Origin: Flavitalea plasmicola
Lineage (GTDB): Bacteria; Bacteroidota; Bacteroidia; Chitinophagales; Chitinophagaceae
Reading direction: 5' to 3'
DNA: 64,000 bases
NCBI RefSeq assembly: GCF_030546645.1
Contig: NZ_JAUOTO010000004.1
Span: 620,001 to 684,000 of the forward strand
Under the pieces are notes generated by a model that saw only the letters and a list, made by a program, of their open reading frames with translations, searched no databases and was not told where the DNA came from. Positions 32,769-40,568 of this stretch are shown piece by piece (the first letter of the stretch is position 1; the number at the start of each line of letters is the position of its first letter). The position numbers and the translations under genes were made by a program.

Positions 32769-34196
32769 ATGCAAAGATCACATTGTAGGCAGTTCATAAT
32801 CTTCCTGCTGCTGGCGGGTGTAGTTATCTTGCCGGCGTGCAGCAAGACCGCGTTCCTGGACAAAAAACCTAATTCGCAATTGGTGGTGCCTACTACCCTG
32901 ACCGATTTTCAGAATTTGCTGGATAATCAACTGGTCATGCAGGAAACTCCGGAGCTAGGTGAACTGTCTTCGGATAATTACCGAATACTGTACAGTACCT
33001 GGGTGGGGTTGACGGCGAAGTCGCAGAATGCTTATACCTGGGCTCAGGACACTTATGGCGGCCAGACACAGATACCGGATTGGGACCTGCCTTATAGACA
33101 GGTGTTTTATGCCAATGTAGTGCTGGACGGGTTGCCCAGGATCAAGGTGGATGAATCTAACCGGCAGGATTGGAATAGGATCATGGGGACGGCCCATTTC
33201 ATCCGGGCCTATGCTTTTTACAATCTATCCCAAATCTTTGCTCCTGTATATGACGCTACCACCGCTTCTGACGATTTAGGTATTGCTCTTCGATTGAGTC
33301 CGGACGTCAACCTGAAATACAAACGCGCCAATGTCCAGGATACGTATAACCAGATACTCTCGGACCTTCGCCAGGCGGATAGCCTGCTTCCTGATGAGCG
33401 GCCTTCCGCCAATCTCAACCGTCCTTCCCGCCCGGCTGCCCTGGCGATGCTAGCCCGGGTTTGCCTGAGCATGCAAGCTTATCCCCAAGCCGGCACTTAT
33501 GCTGATAGAAGCCTTCAATTGTATGATACGCTGATGGATTATCGTACCCGCCCATATACATCCAATCTCCCTATAGATCAGTTAAATCCGGAAACGTTGT
33601 ACCAAAGCGTTCTATATAGTTTCTCGGAAGTATTGGTGGGCGGCAGTTTTAAAGTCACTTGCATTGTAGATTCCAATCTTTATGCATCCTATGCGCCAGG
33701 GGATCTGCGGCGCGTTGTATTTTATAGAATTGGTAGCCTATCCGGTTTGCCCTACTTGAAAGGGAGCTATTCCGGCAAATCCTATTGTTTTAGCGGCCTG
33801 GCGGTGGATGAGGTCTACCTGATCAGGGCCGAATGCGCTGCACGGGCCGGAAATAAAGATGCAGCCCTGGCCGATCTGAATACCTTGCTACAGCATCGCT
33901 GGGTAAGACCGGATTCTATCCCGTATATTCCCGTCACAGCTGCCTCCGCCTCGGATGCATTGGACAGTGTCCTGATAGAAAGAAGAAAGGAACTGGCATT
34001 CCGGGGCCTGCGATGGACTGATCTTAGAAGACTCAATAAGGAAGGCGCCAATATCACCCTATCCCATGGGCTGAATGGCCAGGTCTATCGATTGCCGCCT
34101 TCCAGTCCTAACTATGTCTTTTATCTGCCTCCGGATGTGCTCCGGCTCAGCGGCATGCAGGATAATGACAACAGGGTTACGATCACTCCAAATTAA
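32769..34196 (+). CDS. SusD/RagB family lipoprotein, short form
   Basis: A 475-residue surface lipoprotein paired with the STN-type SusC. The signal ends in LPAC (Cys25), then SKTAFLDKKPNSQLVVP. Helical SusD features are visible: GTAHFIRAYAFYNLSQIFAPVYD, NVQDTYNQILSDLRQADSLLP and ALAMLARVCLSMQAYPQAG, and the C-terminal VDEVYLIRAECAARAGN, LIERRKELAFRGLRWTDLRRL and YVFYLPPDVLRLSG. Compared with the 598-residue SusD at 21960 it lacks long loops, as is usual for SusD proteins of ECF/FecR loci that handle peptides or glycoproteins. It ends six bases before the convergent cysteine-rich peptide gene. Confidence 0.94.
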   Translation: MQRSHCRQFIIFLLLAGVVILPACSKTAFLDKKPNSQLVVPTTLTDFQNLLDNQLVMQETPELGELSSDNYRILYSTWVGLTAKSQNAYTWAQDTYGGQTQIPDWDLPYRQVFYANVVLDGLPRIKVDESNRQDWNRIMGTAHFIRAYAFYNLSQIFAPVYDATTASDDLGIALRLSPDVNLKYKRANVQDTYNQILSDLRQADSLLPDERPSANLNRPSRPAALAMLARVCLSMQAYPQAGTYADRSLQLYDTLMDYRTRPYTSNLPIDQLNPETLYQSVLYSFSEVLVGGSFKVTCIVDSNLYASYAPGDLRRVVFYRIGSLSGLPYLKGSYSGKSYCFSGLAVDEVYLIRAECAARAGNKDAALADLNTLLQHRWVRPDSIPYIPVTAASASDALDSVLIERRKELAFRGLRWTDLRRLNKEGANITLSHGLNGQVYRLPPSSPNYVFYLPPDVLRLSGMQDNDNRVTITPN

Positions 34197-34202
34197 ATGC
34201 AA

Positions 34203-34490
34203 TTAGTTTTTGGCTTTTTTGGGGACGGGGTTCCCTGCTTTACAATTAGAGGTGCAATAATTCCCCCAGCAGCAAGGAGTGTAGGTGCTTCCTACTTTGT
34301 AATAGGTGCAAATATTAGAAGAAGGTGTATTGCAGATATAATCGATCCCCATTCTGCCGGCTAGAACATAACCCCCATTGAAATAATATTGCGTTGCTCC
34401 CAGGCAATCCTGGTGGAGACGAGTGGCGAAAGCTCCGCCAATACTGAGTCCAACAGCCAAGGTCATGAGTGTCCATTTGATCTTTTTCAT
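34203..34490 (-). CDS. Secreted seven-cysteine peptide, copy A (DUF6520-like)
   Basis: A 95-residue precursor with a typical signal peptide (KIKWTLMTLAVGLSIGGAFA) and a mature part of about 72 residues with seven Cys: one in QDCLG, one in YICNTP, one in NICTYY, two in TPCCWG, one in NYC and one in TSNC. It ends in a basic tail (PKKAKN). Its ATG overlaps the stop of the upstream MauE-like gene (34487-34490). The general plan resembles the DUF6520 peptides of Bacteroidota; that link is a resemblance, not proof. From about residue 28 it is nearly identical to copy B. Function is unknown; the redox partner suggests oxidised cysteines. Confidence 0.82.
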   Translation of the reverse strand: MKKIKWTLMTLAVGLSIGGAFATRLHQDCLGATQYYFNGGYVLAGRMGIDYICNTPSSNICTYYKVGSTYTPCCWGNYCTSNCKAGNPVPKKAKN

Positions 34491-34939
34491 ACAAGATTTT
34501 TTTTAGTGATGAATATGGAGGTAAAGAACTTCCTGCGTTGGAGAATAATGCCCAGGACAGACAGGGCTACGAAGAAAAGATTGAAGACCATGTGCTGCGG
34601 CCAGCTTAGTTTCCGGATCACGCCGCCACAGGAGCAGGGCACATAGGCAAAAAAGTGCAGCAGCACGGAGCCGGTGTAGAGAGTGAAAAGTGTCATTAAT
34701 ATCAAGGATGCGATCAAGCCCGGTAAGCGGGTGCGCTCGAACATCAATGTCAGGGCGATAACAATTTCGAGCGAGGGGATGGTCCATACCAGGAAGGGTG
34801 TCCAGGAATTAGGGAATGGCTGGTTGTTCATCTCCCCGATGAAGCGATCGAACTCCAGGAATTTGCTTATGCCGGCATATAGGAAAAGTAATATCAATAA
34901 AGCGGCGATGGCTTCGAGCGTGACTTGCCTTCTGTTCAT
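34487..34939 (-). CDS. MauE/DoxX-type redox membrane protein, copy A
   Basis: A 150-residue membrane protein (ATG at 34939, preferred to an in-frame start at 34957 because copy B begins in the same way with MN-R-Q-V). Four helices are seen at about 6-25, 48-66, 73-97 and 118-138. CSCGG (near 103-107), followed by VIRKLSWPQH, is the conserved loop of the Bacteroidota MauE-like family. In methylamine utilisation MauE assists disulfide formation of the small dehydrogenase subunit. Here the gene overlaps a cysteine-rich secreted peptide gene by ATGA, so a role in oxidising that peptide is an attractive inference. Confidence 0.85.
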   Translation of the reverse strand: MNRRQVTLEAIAALLILLFLYAGISKFLEFDRFIGEMNNQPFPNSWTPFLVWTIPSLEIVIALTLMFERTRLPGLIASLILMTLFTLYTGSVLLHFFAYVPCSCGGVIRKLSWPQHMVFNLFFVALSVLGIILQRRKFFTSIFITKKNLV

Positions 34940-35159
34940 GATCTGAGAAGTTAGCAAGTCAAAAGGTAACAGGCAAAGAAGGGAAGAAAAAAGGGGCGCG
35001 GCTATGTGCTAATCTGTAAGCATGAATGCAGAGATTCTGAAGAGAGAATAGAGGAAAGGCATCAGTGATACCTATGCCGTATGCTAGCGGTCATGTCTAT
35101 CTGTTGATGCCTTCCGGTCTAAATTAGTTCACCCGGCACTTTGCCTACCGGGCCGGAGC

Positions 35160-35456
35160 CTAGTTCCTGGCTTTTTTGGGAGCGGGTTTGGAAGTCATGC
35201 AATTGGAGGTGCAATAATTCCCCCAGCAGCAGGGCGTGTAGGTGCTTCCTACCTTGTAATAAGTGCACACTGCGGAAGAAGGCGTATTGCAAATATAATC
35301 TATCCCCATTCTGCCGGCCAACACATAAGAACCTCCATTAAGGTAATACTGTGTTGCTCCCAGACAGTCCTGCGGTAGCCGGGGGGTCGTGGCGAAAGCG
35401 CCGCCAATACTAAATGCGATAGCCAGGGTCATGATCATGAACTTGATCTTTTTCAT
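35160..35456 (-). CDS. Secreted seven-cysteine peptide, copy B (DUF6520-like)
   Basis: A 98-residue precursor, paralogue of copy A. The signal peptide (KIKFMIMTLAIAFSIGGAFA) is followed by TTPRLPQDCLGATQYYLNGG and then the same seven-Cys pattern with identical stretches AGRMGIDYICNTPSS, CTYYKVGSTYTPCCWGNYC and TSNC. Differences gather in the propeptide-like start and in the tail (MTSKPAPKKARN), so the core is under strong constraint. The ATG overlaps the stop of MauE copy B (35453-35456). Upstream order and spacing match copy A, so the cassette was duplicated as a unit. Confidence 0.82.
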   Translation of the reverse strand: MKKIKFMIMTLAIAFSIGGAFATTPRLPQDCLGATQYYLNGGSYVLAGRMGIDYICNTPSSAVCTYYKVGSTYTPCCWGNYCTSNCMTSKPAPKKARN

Positions 35457-35905
35457 ACGAAACTGTTTTTAGTGATTATTATGGATTTAAAGGAACTCTT
35501 ACGTTGGAGGATAATGCCTAAGACCGATAAGGCAACAAAGAAAAGATTGAAGACCAGGTGCTGCGGCCAGCTGAGCTTCCTGATCACGCCGCCACAGGAG
35601 CAGGGCACATAATCAAAGAAATGCAGCAGGATAACAGCGGTGTAAATCGTGAACAGGGTCATTAAGACAAGTGATGCGATCAAACCCACCATACGTGTAC
35701 GCTCAAAGATCAAAGCAAGGGAAATGGCTATTTCAAGAGAGGGAACTGTCCAAACCAGGAATGGGGTCCAGGAATTAGGAAAAGGCTGGTTATTCATCTC
35801 GCCGATGAAACGTTGAAAGTCCAGAAATTTACTTACACTCGCATACAGGAAAAGCATTATCAGTAGGGCCGAGATAGACTCCAGTACGACCTGTCTCTTA
35901 TTCAT
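35453..35905 (-). CDS. MauE/DoxX-type redox membrane protein, copy B
   Basis: A 150-residue paralogue of copy A, with four helices and the same CSCGGVIRKLSWPQH loop. It begins MNKRQVVLESISALLIMLFL and shares GEMNNQPFPNSWTPFLVW without change. An RGE-type or CxxC thioredoxin motif is absent, so its only cysteines of note are the CSC pair. It is the first gene of the B cassette; the 322-base gap upstream should hold its promoter. The C-terminal tail after the last helix (RKSSFKSIIITKNSFV) is variable between copies. A membrane thiol-oxidase role for the cysteine-rich partner is inferred. Confidence 0.85.
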   Translation of the reverse strand: MNKRQVVLESISALLIMLFLYASVSKFLDFQRFIGEMNNQPFPNSWTPFLVWTVPSLEIAISLALIFERTRMVGLIASLVLMTLFTIYTAVILLHFFDYVPCSCGGVIRKLSWPQHLVFNLFFVALSVLGIILQRKSSFKSIIITKNSFV

Positions 35906-36227
35906 AAAAGTTCAAGGTTTACCCAAGGGGTTGCCCGGGCGATTTGTTAGATTCTGATGTAAAATAATTAGATAGGCAAGGCGGTATTCAGAAATGGAAC
36001 GGAGAGTAATAAGGAAAGGTTGCTAGATAGTAATAAGGTATTGATCTAATAGGATTAAGATTCCGGTTTTAAAGATCGGTAAAAATGACGCAATAGCAAA
36101 AACGTTTATGGAAAATAATCAATACTACATGAATACTCGTAATTGTTTTGGTCTGCCACCATGGGTTTGTGCCCAGATTTTAATAATTTATTTGTACTAC
36201 GAAGTCCATGAATACGTTTAGTGTATC
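35906..36227. other. Intergenic region of 322 bases between divergent MauE copy B and CAP genes
   Basis: AT-rich and without a convincing gene. It should contain the promoters for the minus-strand cassette and for the CAP gene; only the latter is recognisable (36166-36194). A 37-codon frame at 36108-36221 exists but carries that promoter and is not called. Confidence 0.6.
36166..36194 (+). promoter_or_regulatory. Bacteroidota-type promoter of the CAP-domain gene
   Basis: TTTG (36166-36169), 17 bases, TTTATTTG (36187-36194), one mismatch from the TAnnTTTG consensus. The start codon lies 34 bases downstream of the box. Confidence 0.4.
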
Positions 36228-36737
36228 ATGCGTTATTTACCATTTTTCTGCATACTGCTGATGTGCCCCGGACTGAAGGGCCAGCCCTCTCTGTCGAAGG
36301 AGAAAGATTCGACCTTTATTCGTTGCATGCTGCAGGAACATAATGCATTCAGGAGCGAAGAGCAATTGTCACCCCTCGGCTGGTCGGAGGAACTTGCTGC
36401 AGATGCCAAAGCCTGGGCCAGCCACCTTGCGAAGAGTGATAAAGGAGACCATGACCAGTCCATCCGGGGTCGTGAGGGAGAAAATATCTGGTGGGGTACG
36501 ACCGGCGCCTTTACTTATACTGAAATGGTAGACTTTTGGGGCAACGAGAAGGCTGCGTTCGTTTACGGGGTCTTTCCAGATTGTAACAATGGAAGCGGTG
36601 TTGTCGGGCACTATACGCAGATCGTATGGAAGAATACGACAAAGGTGGGGTGCGCGCTGGCCACCAATGGAAAGAAGGATTATCTTGTTTGCCGTTATTC
36701 CCCGGCCGGCAACATCATTGGACAGAAACCATTTTAG
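36228..36737 (+). CDS. Secreted CAP-domain (SCP/PR1-like) protein
   Basis: A 169-residue protein with a signal peptide (LPFFCILLMCPGLKGQ) and one CAP domain, the fold of SCP, Ag5 and PR-1 proteins. The motifs are in order: MLQEHNAFRSE (about 31-41), LGWSEELAADAKAWASHLA, GREGENIWWG, GVVGHYTQIVWKNTTKVGC and the end motif YLVCRYSPAGNIIGQKPF. The His pair of the CAP cavity is retained (His36 and the His of GHYTQ). The domain binds sterols, lipids or small ligands in other organisms; the bacterial role is unclear. It ends four bases into the convergent YtxJ gene. Confidence 0.93.
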   Translation: MRYLPFFCILLMCPGLKGQPSLSKEKDSTFIRCMLQEHNAFRSEEQLSPLGWSEELAADAKAWASHLAKSDKGDHDQSIRGREGENIWWGTTGAFTYTEMVDFWGNEKAAFVYGVFPDCNNGSGVVGHYTQIVWKNTTKVGCALATNGKKDYLVCRYSPAGNIIGQKPF

Positions 36738-37063
36738 GCGGCCCGTTCCATTATCTCATCCATGCTGATGCCCAGATGGCTTTCATCATAAATACATTCA
36801 CCATTGCGGATGACCAATACCTGGGGAGATTCGTGAGGCACCTGGAAGCTATCGGCGATCTTATTGGAAATGGGACGATAGCTCAGCAAGTCCAGGAAAT
36901 AAAAGTCGATATCCCAGGGCTGGGCATTTCTTTCCAGGCGGCTTTTTACCAGGGCGCTGGTGGAACAACGGGTACTATGCTTAAAGATCACCTGGGGACG
37001 TTGCGCCGACCGCTGACGGATCTCATCTAATTGTGTTTCAGTCTGTAATGTTATCCAGTTCAT
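36734..37063 (-). CDS. ytxJ: Bacillithiol-system redox protein YtxJ
   Basis: A 109-residue thioredoxin-fold protein without a signal peptide, cytosolic. The YtxJ signature is FKHSTRCSTSA (28-37) with the single active-site Cys33 in a CSTS context, a monothiol arrangement expected for removal of bacillithiol from mixed disulfides. HESPQVLVIRNGECIYDESHLGIS (seen in two parts) gives the cis-Pro region of the thioredoxin fold. It implies that the host makes bacillithiol, as many Bacteroidota do. The gene overlaps the CAP gene end by four bases and is followed by no terminator of its own; the hairpin at 37125-37155 lies upstream. Confidence 0.9.
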   Translation of the reverse strand: MNWITLQTETQLDEIRQRSAQRPQVIFKHSTRCSTSALVKSRLERNAQPWDIDFYFLDLLSYRPISNKIADSFQVPHESPQVLVIRNGECIYDESHLGISMDEIMERAA

Positions 37064-37124
37064 ACTTTGATCAGTTATGTCGGGGTAATAACGCCGGCAA
37101 AGGAAAAAAGATCATTTTTTCAAT

Positions 37125-37155
37125 AAAAAAAAGGTCATCCCAGGGGACAACCTTT
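37125..37155 (-). terminator. Rho-independent terminator of the 41-residue lipoprotein gene
   Basis: Read on the minus strand, AAAGGT pairs with ACCTTT and the inner TCCC with GGGA, followed at once by a run of T. It lies 35 bases after the stop of the small lipoprotein gene. Confidence 0.85.
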
Positions 37156-37189
37156 CCATATAAGTATTTAAATAGGAGTTTTACTTGGA

Positions 37190-37315
37190 TTAGCGGCTTG
37201 CACCGTAGCCACTGAAGCCTCTGCTCATATTACAACCACCCCTGGATGAAGCGCAGGAGGTAAATGCAGTTGCAACGGCGAGGGCAAGGGCGAGGATCAT
37301 GATAATCTTTCTCAT
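37190..37315 (-). CDS. 41-residue lipoprotein
   Basis: A very short gene with all signs of being real. The protein starts MRKIIMILALALAVATAFTS, with a lipobox at TSC (Cys21). The mature peptide has 21 residues, rich in Ser, Gly and Arg, with one more Cys (CASSRGGCNMSRGFSGYGAS). The signal sequence is strong and a good terminator follows at 37125-37155. The next upstream gene is divergent (Mpl), so it has its own promoter in the 246-base gap. Similar tiny SRGGC lipoproteins are, as far as I recall, frequent in Chitinophagaceae. Its function is unknown. Confidence 0.75.
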   Translation of the reverse strand: MRKIIMILALALAVATAFTSCASSRGGCNMSRGFSGYGASR

Positions 37316-37509
37316 TGTAAGAGGTATTTAGTGTTAAAAGTTGATTGCCTGGCTATAATGAGGAATTGGGACCAGGTAATTCAGAGGAAGGGATCCGGAT
37401 GTAGTTGGGGAGTTTCGAAGGATAGAGAAAGGGTAACCTGTGAACGATGATACAAAGTAAATACAAAAAAACGATTCATGCAAGCCCGGATAGGCTTCTT
37501 AGGATTTTT

Positions 37510-37540
37510 TTTGCTAATCAACTGGCCTTGAATACATTTA
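37510..37540 (+). promoter_or_regulatory. Bacteroidota-type promoter of mpl
   Basis: TTTG (37510-37513), 19 bases, TACATTTA (37533-37540), one mismatch from TAnnTTTG and with the usual spacing. The GTG start follows 21 bases after the box. Confidence 0.5.
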
Positions 37541-37561
37541 ACCCTAAATAACAAAAAATAC

Positions 37562-38917
37562 GTGAACGTACACTTTATCGCCATCGGCGGCAGCGTCATG
37601 CACCAGCTGGCCATCGCCCTAAAAAGAAAGGGATATATCGTGACAGGCAGCGATGATGAGATCTTCGAGCCAGCCTATTCGAACCTGGCAGCGGAAGGCC
37701 TGCTTCCGGCCGCGGACGGCTGGTATCCGGAAAAGATTCATAATGGGCTGAATTCCATTATTTTAGGCATGCATGCCAAAGCGGATAATCCTGAATTGCA
37801 ACGAGCTAAGGAGCTGGGACTGGCTATATACTCTTTCCCGGAATACATCTACCAGGAAAGCAAGGACAAAACCCGGGTGGTCGTTGGCGGCAGCCATGGA
37901 AAGACCACTACTACCTCCATGATCATGAATGTCCTGAAGAGCGCCGGCAGGGACTTCGATTACCTGGTGGGGGCCCGGCTGGAAGGATTTTCCCAGTCCG
38001 TGAATATCACCCAGGCGCCCGTGATCGTTTGCGAGGGGGATGAGTACCCTGCCAGCACCCTGGAAAAAAGGCCCAAATTCCACTTTCTTTTCCCCCATAT
38101 TGCCATTATTACGGGTATTGCCTGGGACCATATCAATGTCTTTCCCACTTTTGAGATCTATCTGGAGCAGTTCAGGATCTTTATCGATAAGATAGCGCCG
38201 GGGGGCGTATTGATCTACAATGAGACGGACCCGGTACTCCGGCAGCTGGTGGAAGAACATCCTTCTCCTGTCCGGAAGATCCCTTATGGAATTCCCCTAA
38301 ACCGGATTGAAAACGGCATAACAGTTGTTATGCTGGAAGGACATTCCGGTCCCCTTAAGGTCTTTGGAGAGCATAATCTGCTGAACCTGCAGGCGGCATT
38401 TCTCGCTTGTAAAGAGCTGGGCGTCTCAGCGGCCCAGTTCCTGAAAGGCATTACCGCCTTCAGCGGGGCGGCAAAGCGCCTGGAGCTGTTGAACAGCAAT
38501 GGTCACCTGAACATTTACCGTGATTTTGCGCATGCACCTTCTAAAGTAAAAGCTACCATGGAAGCCGTCCGGAAGCAATTCCCGGACAGGCGGCTGATCG
38601 CCGTGCTGGAGCTGCATACTTACAGTAGCCTCAGTGAACAGTTCCTGTCGGAATACCAGGGGGCCCTGGACCCGGCGGACGAGGCGGTGGTATTCTATTC
38701 ACGGCACGCCCTGGAGCTGAAGCGCCTGCCCCCATTATCCCGGGAAAAGGTAGCTGCCGGCTTTGGAAAAAAGGACCTGGTGGTCATCAATGAAAAAGAA
38801 GAATTACTAAAGTGGTTGATGGAACAATCTTATGAAAATGTTAACTTGCTACTGATGAGCTCAGGAAATTACGATGGATTGGATCTCATTACATTTTCTA
38901 ACAAGATCACACAGTAG
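37562..38917 (+). CDS. mpl: UDP-N-acetylmuramate:L-alanyl-gamma-D-glutamyl-meso-diaminopimelate ligase
   Basis: A 451-residue Mur ligase that re-attaches the recycled tripeptide to UDP-MurNAc in the cytosol. Domains run from the N-terminal UDP-binding Rossmann part (VHFIAIGGSVMHQLAIAL, 3-20) through the ATP-binding GGSHGKTTTTSM (109-120) and central EGDEYPAS to the C-terminal ligase domain with YRDFAHAPSKVKATMEA. HAP before the lysine-containing helix is the standard Mur ligase C-domain entry. The length is normal. The start is GTG at 37562, in accord with homologues that begin xxIHFIAIGG. It is followed 29 bases later by a DnaQ-type exonuclease gene; no peptidoglycan-recycling partner adjoins. 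Confidence 0.92.
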   Translation: MNVHFIAIGGSVMHQLAIALKRKGYIVTGSDDEIFEPAYSNLAAEGLLPAADGWYPEKIHNGLNSIILGMHAKADNPELQRAKELGLAIYSFPEYIYQESKDKTRVVVGGSHGKTTTTSMIMNVLKSAGRDFDYLVGARLEGFSQSVNITQAPVIVCEGDEYPASTLEKRPKFHFLFPHIAIITGIAWDHINVFPTFEIYLEQFRIFIDKIAPGGVLIYNETDPVLRQLVEEHPSPVRKIPYGIPLNRIENGITVVMLEGHSGPLKVFGEHNLLNLQAAFLACKELGVSAAQFLKGITAFSGAAKRLELLNSNGHLNIYRDFAHAPSKVKATMEAVRKQFPDRRLIAVLELHTYSSLSEQFLSEYQGALDPADEAVVFYSRHALELKRLPPLSREKVAAGFGKKDLVVINEKEELLKWLMEQSYENVNLLLMSSGNYDGLDLITFSNKITQ

Positions 38918-38946
38918 GGAATATTATAATTACTATTAAAGAAGGA

Positions 38947-39714
38947 ATGCTACAACTTACACGCCCCCTAGCGATAATTGACCTGGAGACTACCGGTGTC
39001 AATTTTGGGACTGACCGCATCGTTGAAATTGCCATTGTAAAGATCATGCCGGATGGTAAGCAGCTCATAAAACGCAAGCTGCTCAACCCGGAAATGCCCA
39101 TCTCAGCCACCTCTGTGGAGATACACGGCATCACCAATGAAATGGTGAAAGATGCTCCTACTTTCAAACAAGTAGCCAATGAGCTAAAACAATTCCTGGA
39201 TAATTGTGACCTGGCAGGCTACAATTCCAACCGGTTTGACATCCCCATGCTGGCGGAGGAATTCCTCCGTATTGGAATGGAATTCGACGGAAAAGGCCGG
39301 AGATTGCTCGATGTGCAGAAAATATTTCATATGATGGAACAGCGCACGCTAAGCGCAGCTTACCGGTTCTATTGTAATAAGGAACTGGAAGGCGCTCACG
39401 GCGCCGAAGCCGACGCCACGGCCACCTGGGAGGTGCTGGTAGCGCAGGTGGTGAAATATCCGCAGCTAGGCACGAATATTGAAACTATATTGAAGTGCAT
39501 CGGAGAAGAGCAGGTGGTTGACTTCGCCCGTCGTTTCGTCATGGAAAACGGGACGGAAGTGTTCAATTTTGGCAAGCATAAGGGGCGTTCTGTTGCGGAA
39601 ATCCTCAAAGCGGAACCGCAATATTACGATTGGATGATGAAAGGGGACTTTCCCCTTCATACCAAGCAAAAGCTGACGGAAATATTTAACAGAACGATGT
39701 TAAAAAAGGGATAA
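38947..39714 (+). CDS. DnaQ/RNase T family 3'-5' exonuclease
   Basis: A 255-residue DEDDh exonuclease. The five catalytic residues are present: Asp12 and Glu14 (IDLETTG), Asp98 (YNSNRFD), His151 and Asp156 (HGAEADA). The C-terminal portion (FNFGKHKGRSVAEI, PQYYDWMMKGDFP) resembles the extra domain of exonuclease X-like and Bacteroidota PolC-like exonucleases. It may proofread DNA synthesis or trim single-stranded ends. The gene is 29 bases after mpl and probably co-transcribed. Its exact role cannot be read from sequence. Confidence 0.92.
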   Translation: MLQLTRPLAIIDLETTGVNFGTDRIVEIAIVKIMPDGKQLIKRKLLNPEMPISATSVEIHGITNEMVKDAPTFKQVANELKQFLDNCDLAGYNSNRFDIPMLAEEFLRIGMEFDGKGRRLLDVQKIFHMMEQRTLSAAYRFYCNKELEGAHGAEADATATWEVLVAQVVKYPQLGTNIETILKCIGEEQVVDFARRFVMENGTEVFNFGKHKGRSVAEILKAEPQYYDWMMKGDFPLHTKQKLTEIFNRTMLKKG

Positions 39715-39778
39715 TGGAGGCCCTACAGGGGCCGTTTCACCCTGAAAATTGTATCTTTACACCGAATTACATAGCCAT

Positions 39779-40567
39779 TTGGAAAAGATAGTCATCATAC
39801 CTACGTACAACGAAAAGGAAAATATTTCCAATATCGTGGAAACAATATTTCTGCTGGATCAGGGTTTCCATGTATTGGTCATTGACGACAGCTCTCCGGA
39901 TGGCACTGCAGCCATCGTCCGGCAGCTGCAGACGAAGTATGCCGGTATGCTTTTCCTGGAAGAGCGCCAAGGCAAACAAGGGCTGGGTACAGCTTATATC
40001 CACGGGTTCAAATGGGCCGTCCGGAACAATTACCAGTTCATTTTTGAGATGGATGCCGACTTTTCCCACAACCCCAATGACCTGGAGCGCCTGTATGAGG
40101 CTTGTAAGTTCCAGGGGGCGGATGTGGCTGTCGGTTCCCGCTATGTAAAAGGTGGAGGAAATGTCAACTGGCCCCGTGACAGGATCTTACTATCAAGAGG
40201 GGGCTCTATCTATACCCGCCTCATTACCTGGATGCCTGTCCAGGACCCGACGGCCGGCTTTGTGTGCTACAGGAAAGAAGTACTGGAAACCATCAACCTT
40301 GACCAGATCCGTTTTGTCGGCTATGCTTTCCAGATCGAAATGAAATTCGCTTCCTGGAAGCTGGGTTTTACCATCAAAGAAGTTCCTATCATCTTCGAAG
40401 ACCGCAAATTCGGGGTCTCCAAAATGAATAAGGGTATTGTCAAAGAAGGTATCCTGGGCGTGCTGAATCTGCGCTGGCAATCCCTGTTCAAAAACTACCG
40501 CAATCGTGTAAAGAACGAAGCATCTTCCGTTCAATTCTCACGGAAAGCAATGGCTGAAAGCAAATAA
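39779..40567 (+). CDS. Polyprenol monophosphomannose synthase-like glycosyltransferase (GT2)
   Basis: A 262-residue family-2 glycosyltransferase of the Dpm1 type, transferring mannose or glucose from a nucleotide sugar to a polyprenyl phosphate at the cytosolic face of the membrane. The start is TTG at 39779, which gives EKIVIIPTYNEKENI, the usual family start; an earlier TTG at 39749 adds ten residues without conservation. Nucleotide binding is seen in VIDDSSPDGT (34-43) and the metal-binding DAD in EMDADFSHNP (90-99). There is no C-terminal membrane domain. It ends one base before the next gene, so the two are coupled. Confidence 0.9.
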   Translation: MEKIVIIPTYNEKENISNIVETIFLLDQGFHVLVIDDSSPDGTAAIVRQLQTKYAGMLFLEERQGKQGLGTAYIHGFKWAVRNNYQFIFEMDADFSHNPNDLERLYEACKFQGADVAVGSRYVKGGGNVNWPRDRILLSRGGSIYTRLITWMPVQDPTAGFVCYRKEVLETINLDQIRFVGYAFQIEMKFASWKLGFTIKEVPIIFEDRKFGVSKMNKGIVKEGILGVLNLRWQSLFKNYRNRVKNEASSVQFSRKAMAESK

Positions 40568-40568
40568 C

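Noticed and set aside
36108-36221. A possible 37-residue peptide gene directly before the CAP gene
   Set aside because: The frame contains the likely promoter of the CAP gene, lacks a signal sequence or family pattern, and could not be transcribed whole from that promoter.
39719-39733. A terminator after the exonuclease gene (GGCCC...GGGCC)
   Set aside because: Short stem without a T run; the next gene follows within 65 bases.
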